DNA of 64,000 nt from positions 12,813,558 to 12,877,557 of the forward strand of contig NC_066587.1 in NCBI RefSeq assembly GCF_905475345.1, read 5' to 3'. This DNA comes from Vespula vulgaris. Taxonomy: Eukaryota; Arthropoda; Insecta; Hymenoptera; Vespidae. A program made the position numbers and the translations under genes. Below are positions 40,461 through 50,529 of the stretch, in pieces (position 1 is the first letter of the stretch; every line of letters begins with the position of its first letter). Under the pieces are notes generated by a model. That model did not search any database. It was not told the DNA's origin and saw only the letters and a list, made by a program, of their open reading frames with translations.

Positions 40461-42405
40461 TTAACTTTGGAATGCGTCGTTCGTAGGTTCGTCTTCGTCT
40501 TCGTCTTCCTCTCCTTCGCTCTCGAAAGTATTGTCAGGTATATCGTACAAACGAATCATGGGCTTATTAGGATCCTTCATAATCAAGTATTTCCCATCCT
40601 TTTGCTTCATACAAATGTCAATGATACATCTCAATATACCCCAGGCATTATCCATATTCAAATTAATTTGAGTGGCAAATTCATTGGGCTTATACTGTTG
40701 GGTACCAAGAATTACGTGTTTGCTAGAATCACGTACGATCGCACGTGAAACGTATCCGAATTTCAATTGATCGGATCCAGCTAATATTGCTTGAACAGTC
40801 CACTTGGCTAATTTGCAAGCATTATTTCTAAGTTCATTAGCTAGTACTGCACCGCGTTGGGTATCCAACTTCTGGCGCCATTCCACACCATTTGCAAGTT
40901 TGGAATCCCATTCGTTCAATGCTTTAATAGTTAGAAATTGCGTTTCGTTATTCGGGCCTTGCATCACGGCATCGTGTTCGCATCGAGCAACTAACACGAT
41001 GCCATTGTTCAGATCCCATTTACGATAGCGATAAGCAACGCTGGCTACGTCACTCTCCTCCTCTTCGGAGATGAAAGGATTTCCTTCGTCGAACTTGTGA
41101 CGTGGTTCGTTGGATTTAAGCACCTGCTGCGAGAAATTATGATTAATAAACGTGGCCTCTAATGCCAGATTCCTTGGAGAATTTAAGGAATTTCCGTCAT
41201 CCTGCGGTGGTTCCACGCTAGTTTCGTTTACAGTCAAAAGATCGAATTCTGTATTGTCTCGTTTATCAAAGAAAAGCTTGTCTCCGATTTTTTCGATCAC
41301 TATATCCCATGAATAATTACTACGAGTGCAGCACATGATTGTAGCGAGTATGGCATCAGTGGCATAGACGTTGCCCTCGGTCTTCGATAGCTTACGGATA
41401 ATAGGATCATCGGTAGTAGTAACGGTATGGAAGATACGGTCGATTCTTTGCAACGGTTTCTCATTCTTGACATTTACTCTGTCATAAGTTTTGTCGTAAT
41501 ACTCTAGAGATCCACAACAGAGTATGTCTTCTCCATCTTTAACACTGGGTAATGAGAGTTTAGCTAATCTCGGGAAATCCATCTCTTCTATGGTCACCCA
41601 ATCGGGTCGTACGGTGACAGAAGCGTCTCGAATCTTGATGGGTGGTTGATTCTTGTGATTTCTTAATCCCTGCTGCCTACCCCAACGTTTTGTTTGTCCC
41701 TTGCGTTCGCGTTCGCGTAGCTTTAATTTACCTAGCTGCTGCATCTGACTCAAAGCACCACGCTGGCCTCCACGTCCGCGCAAATTACGCTGGTTGTGCC
41801 TGAACCTGCCACGTTGATAAGGTGGCTTCTGCACTCTTGTTGTATCCACAAGGTGGAAAGTACTTTCATCTTCGTCGTGATAGTAAGCATATTGACTTCC
41901 CGAGCCAAATTGAGAAGTGTACTTGTCTGCAAAATCGTAATACCAGTATCGAACCATGGCCAAACGAAAACATTCTAGTAAGTAGAACATCTTTGTCGCA
42001 ACGTCTTTATAGATAAGTATTCCTTACAAATAACTATATCTTTTAAAAAGCGATCAATGACAAAGGAGACACATGACGTAAACGTATAATACGAACGTAC
42101 AAACAAAAAAAAATACGAACTTGGAAATTTCTTGTCTTGAAATGCTGGTGCAGTCCAATCGCAGATCTAAAACGAAGAAATGTTTATGTGAAAATTGATT
42201 AAGATAATCGAGCGAAAAGGCATATGTGTCATCTTACTTTTCCTAGCCTGTCGCCTTTCGAAAATGGTTGATAAGGAATATCTTTAAATTGATCTGGCAA
42301 TTCACATGGGCCCCAGCCGTCAGGATTATGTTGAATTGCCGGCGCTTGGAAATGCGCTCTTTTTTCTTTTTGATCGCAATCGTCCAATTCTACAACTTCG
42401 TCCAT
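40461..42405 (-). CDS. eIF3d: Eukaryotic translation initiation factor 3 subunit D
   Basis: Three coding exons in minus order: 42405-42238, 42166-42121 and 41926-40461 (559 residues, normal length). This peripheral eIF3 subunit binds capped mRNA and supports specialised cap-dependent initiation. The N-terminus has FQAPAIQHNPDGWGPC and LPDQFKDIPYQPFSKGDRLG; exon 2 gives ICDWTAPAFQDKKFP; the join to exon 3 yields NKYTSQFGSGSQYAYYHDED. A basic RNA-binding stretch (QRGRFRHNQRNLRGRGGQRG) follows, then the conserved core (RPDWVTIEEMDFPRL, ILCCGSLEYYDKTYDRV) and an acidic C-terminal tail. A downstream ATG at 41990 that extends exon 3 lies inside the intron and is not the real start. Confidence 0.96.
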
Positions 42406-45400
42406 TGTAATCGTTGAATTAAATACGCATAAAAATCACTCAACGGAATACACTTGGCATCGTGTCGCGAGTGTTCACGCCGGAAAGACCGGTACCGCCA
42501 TTTTCGTTAGGTTACGATAGAACGCGTATTTCCGTTTCGTTGAAAATTCCGCATGACGATACGCTTAAAGGCACATGCACAATAAAACGAACGAGTAAGA
42601 AACGTTTTCTACATTGTTCGTCGTAAAAAAGAATTTTATTATTACTCGCATTTTAATAAGTAAACAAACAATTGCGCATTTTGTTATTTATTCGACCAAT
42701 ACAAGATCAAGGAATATCGAACCAATAACAACGTCGGATATCTAGGAACTTCGTTTCTCACGTTGGAAGATAGCGACGAAACGAACGGTTTAAATCGCTA
42801 CAGAAAAGTACTGTTGTTCTCTGATGGTTTCCAGGGAAACCATCTATACCGGGTGTTCAAAAGATATTAATGTGTCTGATCATATTATCGTCGGAGTAAT
42901 CTGACGTTTGTGGCCATTTGAAAATTAAACGTAAGAAGAGCTCCGTAATTATACTAGAGCGCTGATTCATCTTAACTTTGCATTCTTTTGCATTTTTAAA
43001 CGTATGCAAAAACTTATATATTACATTAACATTAAATTAACATCACGAGCATAGAAGTCCTCGAATGTTGATCGTAAAAATGGCATACATTAATTAAAAA
43101 ACATGACTTGGCATTAGACTTAATAAAGTATTCCTACGAATGATATAGTTCTTGGAAAAAGATAAACGTCAATTTATCCATTAGTTTATATAACGTAAAA
43201 ATATTCTTATCGTTAAGTACTAGCAGACCAAGTCGAATCGACGATCGAGTAGTAGGTTAAAAAGAAAAGTGATGCGTGGGCGGATAGAGTACGTTATATT
43301 TCAGTACTCATGACTCATGACCAGGTGTTCACGATCTTCGTAGCCATCGTCGCTTATCCCTGCGTCATAATCGTAAAAGAGCGTTCCTTTGTCCATCGAG
43401 GGTCCGAGATACTTGACCTCAGGAAGTATATATGTATATATGTACATATGTGTCTACTTATACGTGTGTATAGCTATGGAACAGCGGCAGATGAACTTTC
43501 GTACCGGGTGCCCCAAAAACTTATACTTTTAAGGATGAATTTCGGAAAACGCACTTTTTATTGAGATCAATCTTCTATTGGAATAATAAAAAGAACTTTT
43601 GGTTTGAAACTGAAAAATTTGGGCTCGCCGATAAACGAGAACAATTTTTTACTTCGGTCGAGGTAATAATAATCAACGATTTTGTTATGAGAAATGATTA
43701 AAAATTATTGATTAATTCTAACGTATGATACAAAGTCATCGTATACGAAGACGTTAGTGTGTATACAAAAAAAAAAAAGAAAAGAAATGCTTAAAGACAG
43801 CTGTCTGGAGCAATTTGTTGTCCATAAAACTAATGGAGCAGTGCGGATCTAAGAAAGGCTGTCTCGTATTTCTTTTCGAAAGCAACGGTTCCCCAGAAAG
43901 ATTCACAGAAAGAGAGGTCGTACGAAAGAATGTAATCGAAGAGAGACGGAAATGGACAGATGGTTGGCGAGATCCTGTGGATACCAACTAACCGGGTGGG
44001 CACCTGGATCGTTGGACCGGGGAGAGAAAGAGCGAGTTCGAAATGTAAGATCGCGAAAGAAAGTACGATACATATGTATGTTGATAAACAAGGATATCGT
44101 TGAAGTATATTCATAAAAAACTGTTGATCTTATTTAATCAGCAAAGAAAATTCTAGAAAGAAGGGAGCATGTGTGCTTGTAAAAGTTGTATAAATACGAT
44201 AAGAAATGAAACGTTGTAAATATCTGTGCGTTAATTCGATAAAAGAAAATCTATACCCGTGCGATTATATAAGAAATGAGTACACAGGAAGGCCTTAACT
44301 AGGCTAATGTCTTCTCCAAATAACTCGAAGGACTCTCGTGCTTGATACGTGCGTGATATATCGTATAGATGTATATGTATATGTAATACACATCGTACAT
44401 ACACACACACAAACATGCATATATATATATATATATGACTTTGTAAAGAACGATCGGTGATTTATGAATACAACCGTATCAGAGTAGACACGAAAATCGC
44501 GTATGAAGGATATGCTGCGTGTGTATACGTACTATCGGTAATATAATAGGACCAAAGTGTAGAAACATGCGGTTTGGAGCGCTCGTAAAGTATTTCCCTG
44601 CACGTACCATCGAAAGAAACTAACCTTCCAGGTAATACACTCGGCCGCAGCTACGTATACGTATACTTTCGTGAAAGGAACTCGAGTATATTGTGTGCAC
44701 GCGACGAGCTGGATTCTTATGGGTACCGATCACGAGCCGATCTATACTTAGAAGCGGGCGAGAATAACGTGGCTTAGATACGCGGAACTCTCTTGTCTTT
44801 CTCTGCACCCTCCCGCAGCTCGCTCAACACTCAAATTTTATCTCCTCTTCTTTTTAACCATCTACTACTACGATGAGAAATCTTTCTTCGATCCGTCTTG
44901 TCGTACGACGTGTAAGGGGAACGATTCGATCCTCTTATATTCCAGACTGACCGGTCGAAAGACCGGACACGTTCCTTTCCATCCTCGAAAGGATCTTCCT
45001 TGCGAATGTGAATATGATGCGATATATATATATGTGTGTGTGTATATATCTTATATTAACGTACAAAAAGTTTCCTTACGAGGAATCGTAAAAAAAAAAA
45101 AGAAAAGAAAAAAGGAAAACGAACAGAAAAAGAAATCATCTTTCATCGGAAAACATAATCCATGTGGGAGGACAACGCGTCATTCCCATTGCATCGTTAA
45201 ACGATCACGAAATAGCCATTTATACATTACACTTTCAGCAGCACGCCATTACCGGTTAGAGTGAAAGTACTTCCCAGAACATTATTTTCTACGGCACGTC
45301 TACCATTATTGGGATCATTACTATTCTGTTTAATGCATGACTTTCTGCACTATCGATTCACTAGACCGAGAAAACCTTGAAATTAAATTCTTGGTAAAGA

Positions 45401-45756
45401 CTGGGCGAGAAGGATGAAGATGGAAGAAGAACGTTCGACGAGAGATCGCTACTTCCATACTCTGATTACTCTTATACAATGAGATACGTGAGCTACTTCC
45501 AATTGATACGTGCGTGTAAGGCAATTCAATTCACAAAAGATGAAAAGGATTTAATAAAAATAAAAAAAGAGAGAGAGAGAGAGAGAGAAAATAGAAAGCT
45601 GTCTTCAGATAAAAACTTATTTAAAATTTCTATCGAAAGAATTCGACTTCCATCGGAAGAGGGTCTTCCTAAAAAGCTTATATCGCGCGTTCGAGTAGAC
45701 ATTCGATTTCGTGCGAAATCGTTGACGTTCTTTGGATATCGTAACGCAGACGGGAC

Positions 45757-45793
<37 letters not shown>

Positions 45794-46250
45794 AGATAGA
45801 TACATAGATAGAGAGAGAAAGAGAAGGAGAGAAATAGAGAGGATGGCTCGTTGCCCGTACCGCTACAGAACAGTGCATATATACGCGAGTTCCGCAGATA
45901 GGAACGATGACGCGATGCGAGCGAGTTCGTACGTAAACCAGTTAGGCGGAATCCACTTTTCCCTGAGGCATAAACCTTTTCGCCTAAACGCGCGTATACG
46001 TATCGAAAGAATAGGAGGAAGAGGAGGAGGAGAGAAAGAGAAAAGAGAAAAAGAAGGGGAGAGCCTTCGGCCCTTGCACATTCGCCGACGGCGTCGGCGG
46101 CAGCAATAAGCGAGGCTTCTCAGACTTCATCGAGCCACTGTCCCGCTTTCCACGATTTCCCTCACCGTCGTTCGCCCAATCGCTCTCCCGTACTTCATCC
46201 CCACTCCGCCTACCCTACCGCCGCGTGCGGCCGCGTCGGTAATTATACAT
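42406..46250. other. Upstream spacer between eIF3d and the SOCS leader
   Basis: The left end (about 42406-42550) is GC-richer and should hold the eIF3d 5' UTR and promoter. Two ACCGGGTG-type repeat ends occur at 42845 and 43501. The rest has microsatellites (GA at 45757-45788) and no recognised gene. The ORF at 45732-46109 is Arg/Glu low complexity through the GA tract. Confidence 0.45.
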
Positions 46251-46417
46251 TCATTCAGAGGAGTCGCTCTGTCAGTCGCTCGTGGAGAATCCTCGCGGAT
46301 AAGGTCGTACCTTCGTTTTTCTTTCTTCCTTCTTTTTCTCGCGACGTCTTAAACTCTCTTAGAAATCCTCCATATTTTTCTCTTTTTCTCTATCTCGATT
46401 CCTTTCTTTTCGTCTCC

Positions 46418-46424
<7 letters not shown>

Positions 46425-46463
<39 letters not shown>
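46425..46463 (+). repeat. (CT)n microsatellite
   Basis: CT tract inside the putative SOCS leader. Confidence 0.9.
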
Positions 46464-46470
<7 letters not shown>

Positions 46471-46513
46471 CATATACCTTTCCACTCTCCCATTCGCCGA
46501 GCTGGACACGTCG

Positions 46514-46522
46514 TTCCTCGAA
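46514..46522. promoter_or_regulatory. STAT consensus site (TTCCTCGAA)
   Basis: Match to the palindromic Stat92E/STAT consensus TTCNNNGAA. It is the first of three in 263 bp within the putative SOCS leader. Confidence 0.45.
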
Positions 46523-46720
46523 GAAACGGAAAGAGAGGGAAGTCTCAACGTGCTACAAGATATATCGAAATGGCGTTCTTTCTAACGCTCTCTTAAAAGA
46601 TACAAACGAGAGACTTTCTTTTTCGACTTTCTTCCCGTCTACAACGTACGTTTGGTGTTCCAACTAAGTGTCCGACAGTGATGTGTGACCCCCATCGACG
46701 TTCCCCGTAAAGAATAACGA

Positions 46721-46729
46721 TTCTTGGAA
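46721..46729. promoter_or_regulatory. STAT consensus site (TTCTTGGAA)
   Basis: Second TTCNNNGAA match of the cluster. Confidence 0.45.
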
Positions 46730-46767
46730 ACGGTGAAAGCAATTATGAACGTGCGAGCCAAATGTAT

Positions 46768-46776
46768 TTCGAGGAA
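46768..46776. promoter_or_regulatory. STAT consensus site (TTCGAGGAA)
   Basis: Third TTCNNNGAA match, 39 bp after the second. Paired sites at short spacing are typical of cooperative STAT binding. Confidence 0.45.
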
Positions 46777-47819
46777 AGTTCTCTGAGAATTTCTCCTTGA
46801 GACAATTCGTCGCTGCTTTATTCCTCTTCTCTTCTCTTCTCTTCTATTCCTGAATGCACTCTTTGGAGCAGAAGGCCTGGGCGAGACAATTACTGAACAA
46901 ATAATTGGTAAGCGAATGAAAAAAGTATTACACTATTGTAGTAAGACCTTTTCTATAATATCTTAAATGTATTTGCTCCAAAATTAATCGGAGATATATA
47001 AGATATGATTACGTACGTTTCAAGCTGTTTTAGATTATATCTAAAAGATGGTAAAATGTGGGAAAAGTTTATAAAATAATGAGTACTTTTTCCAACAAAT
47101 GTATAACGTAAAAATATACAAAATATACGATATAAAGCATAGATTAAAACTTGCATGTAGATAGAAACATAGATAATCTCTTTGCAAAAGAATTATTTTC
47201 TTCTTTTGTCGAGTGAAATCTATGTTTTCTTTTTTAGAATTGAAGTGTATCCGATACAGTGATAATTGAGAAAAATTCTCTTTGTTATTACTAATTGTGG
47301 CAGATAAAATTTGGAAAGATTTATATTTATTGATATTTAGTTTATTATAAGTCTCAAAGAACATAGATTATGAATGGAATCTGTTTGTAGTATTGTTTGA
47401 CTATGGAAGTCCTAACCTCAAAGTAAGGAAATTTCTTAGTTGGAAAATATAAAGAATATTAAAGTGATGCAGAAATGTATTCTAAATCCACTATATATGT
47501 AATTCATAAAACCATAAAAGTAATTCTTAAGCCGATAATATTATTAGAGTTTAATATCCTATTCGCTTATTCAGTGTTTCATTTACGTTAATCTCTTGTA
47601 AGAATTTAGAATATTCAGGTCTAATTGAATATCTTGAAATTATCATTTCTCTTTAAAATTAATAGATGTGTATGTGTAATAGATGTAGATGTGTAAAAAA
47701 GAAACAAGTATACATTACATAAATAATATACAATAGGTCATAAAGAACAATCAATCCGATCACTTATATCTTATATCATAGAATGTTAGACCGTAAAAAT
47801 TAGCGTATTCAATTTACGT

Positions 47820-48029
47820 ATGTACGTTGATGCAATTGAAATGCAAAAATTTTTAATTCCGTTAGAATCGATGGAGGAAATGAAACGGAACATAGACAAT
47901 AAGAGCGAGTCGACGTTTTACGTAATAATACCGAGAACGCCGATCGTAATTCTTTTCTTGTTATTTATTAGTTTCACGCTGGTGGTCGTGAAAATCGTTA
48001 GCTCGCGCATTTACTCTTGGAAAAGCTAA
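47820..48029 (+). CDS. Candidate small ORF with one transmembrane segment (69 aa)
   Basis: I do not recognise this protein. The frame starts MYVDAIEMQKFLIPLESMEE, is hydrophilic to about residue 37, then has a strong hydrophobic helix (about 41-60: PIVILFLLFISFTLVVVKIV) and a short basic tail. Codon choice (TCG, ACG, CCG, GTC, CGC) resembles the real genes of the window more than the AT-rich noise around it. No splice acceptor or promoter could be assigned, and it lies in the presumed SOCS intron. It could be a real micropeptide gene, an exon of a longer gene, or chance. Confidence 0.25.
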   Translation: MYVDAIEMQKFLIPLESMEEMKRNIDNKSESTFYVIIPRTPIVILFLLFISFTLVVVKIVSSRIYSWKS

Positions 48030-48704
48030 TACCAGTCGTTTTGCTACTCTCATTCGCGTTTCCAAGGAGATGCTTCTTCTCTTCGCGGTCGTAGCGATCA
48101 AATTTACAAGAAAATTAAGTGGATGTACCGAGTAAACGAGGTAAAGGAAAAGAATAGTCATATGTATGTAGCAGTACCGTGATATGTTTCAAGGTTGACA
48201 GAATGTGGCTTGTGTTCAAGGACAAGCAAAGAGGCATTACTAGGAAATGGTATACGTTTTGTGACGGACCGAATTCCCCTCCCCTCTCCTCCCCTCCCCT
48301 TTCCTTCCTTTCCTTTCCTTTGCTCCCCACTTTCGAATCTGAAATCGTAGAATTCACGACTTTATTTTACTCGGACGAATCGATTTTATGACTTCTAACA
48401 ATAGCGCTTTAGTCTCGGCAATCTGAGAAATCATTTGCATTTGATCTCCTTTTTTTTATTTACCCGATGTTTCCTTTTCTCTCTTTATTATATAGTATCC
48501 CATGAATATTCATTGGATCGACGAATTTTTTCGAATCAAAAACGAGCACTCGGATTCTCGGTAAACGAATCCCGGTTACACCGTTACTTGAATTTATTAA
48601 GTTCTACGACGATCGTTCCATCGCTTCGTATTTGCATACGAAGTGTTTCGAGTGACGTATGCATGGTGTATATACATGTGTATGGGAGTGCGCGCGCGTG
48701 TGTA

Positions 48705-48724
48705 TGTACGTACGTACGTACGTA
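48705..48724 (+). repeat. (GTAC)n palindromic repeat
   Basis: Five GTAC units; fully self-complementary. Confidence 0.85.
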
Positions 48725-50490
48725 AGATGAATCGGATCGACGTGAGCGAAATGACGAAAACGCGAATGTCCAGGAAGGATACAAACAAATTTACTCCTTT
48801 GTTTTTTTTTCCTTGTTTTCTTCTTGTTTTCTTTCTTTCTTACAATTTCATGGTAAATAGGTTAGAAGTGTGCTTAGCGAAAATGTGAAAAATAATATTC
48901 GTCTTGCTTTTTTTCCTTTTCTCTTTTTTTTTTGTTTTGTTTGTTTGCACATAATATATCGCCACGTTCGTGTGAAATTAACCCATTTGATAATATTATC
49001 AACGTCTCGGAAACGCATAACACGCGCACGCACTGTATGTGACTACGCAACGTTTAGCGTGAAATCGTCATTACCGTTGCCTTTACTAAGATTATAAGCC
49101 ACGAAGGATTTCGTAGAATCGATTACGCTAAATGCATTCTTATGAACCTTATCAAACCAGTTCGTTAGTGTTTCTTTCGGATATTCATTGATGTTACAAG
49201 CTAATTGGAAATGCTTGTGTTCTCGGAAGCAGCCTGCAAGTTTCTTTTTTTATTCCCACTTAAGATAAATGTAGCGAGGCGTAAAGATAAGGGGTAAATG
49301 TAGGAGGAAAAAAGTTAAAAAGTCGGAACGTTTCGAGTCATTCAAAATCAATTGCGTTCGGGTAAGAAGAATTTGCTGGGTAAACAAAACAAAACAAAAC
49401 AAAAAGAAAACAGAGTTATATTTTATGACTATCGTTAATATTATTATTTATTTTTATAAGATTTTTTCAATAACGAAAGAGAGAGAGAGAGATTTTGAAT
49501 CGTCCGCTTACGCATCGTTTTATACCTGCATTCTTTCCTACTGTTGCTTGTAAGCGTAACGAGCCAAACAACTTCCAAGCCTATCGGCGTGAAATACTGA
49601 GAAAAAAAAGGAAGACGATTTTCCTGGGAAGACTAATAATAATATCTAATAATACGTCGACTTCGCTTTAACGTTACGCACAATGGCGCATTATTCTATT
49701 ATTATGTTCATAATAGGGACGAATCCAAGGTGTCTCTCTCCCTCTCTCCGTCTCTTTCGTTCCTTTTTAAATACGTTTATGATGATAAAATATGCATGCA
49801 ACCCACTCACCGTGCATTCACGCCACAGCACGAATAAGAGCGTACGTTAGGTAGATATGTTGCACACTGTGACAAGAGAGAAGACCACACGTTCGTCAGA
49901 GATTGCCTCATTCACGTACGTGCGTGTTCTGACGATGACGTCGGGTCTCTTCCATATGGGCTCGAAAAAGAAAGAGGGGGAAGGGGGGAGAGAGAGAGAG
50001 AGAGAGAAAGCACGCGCGCGCACCTCCAAGAAAGAGTACAACTACGAAAACGAGAGATAAATAGAGAACGGACGAGACGAAAGAGTTCGTTGAGCGAAGA
50101 AGAGGACGGAATTATCTTGAAAGTGACGTCACGCAATCTTTCAAACGAAACCCGCGAAAATGCCTCCTACGTGTACGTATATATTATATATTGAGGTAAT
50201 TCGACCTATTAAATTTAGTGATTATCTTAAAAAAAAAAAAGAAAAAAGAAAAAAAAATAAGAATATTATCGTTAAAAGTATCGTTAATAATATTGTTTTT
50301 GAAATATTTTGATTTACGTCGAGTACAAACTCATTATTTTCATCGTTTAATCTCTCGCTCTAAGTATATACTTGATTACAAAGAATACAAAATTGTAATA
50401 TTGGTGTTCGTCGATATTCTTGAATAAGTGGAAATGCAAACCCTTCATTATCTCGAAGGATAAGAAAGTGGACTTGGATACATCGTGTTC

Positions 50491-50496
<6 letters not shown>

Positions 50497-50525
<29 letters not shown>
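50497..50525 (+). repeat. (CT)n microsatellite
   Basis: About 14 units in the presumed SOCS intron. Confidence 0.9.

Positions 50526-50529
<4 letters not shown>

Larger units (their letters stand above)
46250..46907 (+). promoter_or_regulatory. Probable promoter and 5' non-coding exon of the SOCS gene
   Basis: A GC-rich stretch (about 46080-46300) with initiator-like TCAGTCGCTC is followed by a CT tract (46425-46463) and sequence ending in a good splice donor, ATTG|GTAAGC, at 46907/46908. The next plus-strand gene is SOCS, whose coding exon is preceded by a clear acceptor at 54650, so this is inferred to be its distant leader exon, with an intron of 7.7 kb. Three TTCNNNGAA STAT sites lie inside it. 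Transcript data would be needed to confirm. Confidence 0.4.

Noticed and set aside
41988..41990. Start of eIF3d at the ATG near 41990
   Set aside because: It lies in intron 2. The exon begins at 41926 and two upstream exons supply the conserved N-terminus.
45732..46109. 125-codon plus ORF
   Set aside because: Starts in a GA tract and is Arg/Glu low complexity; no domain.
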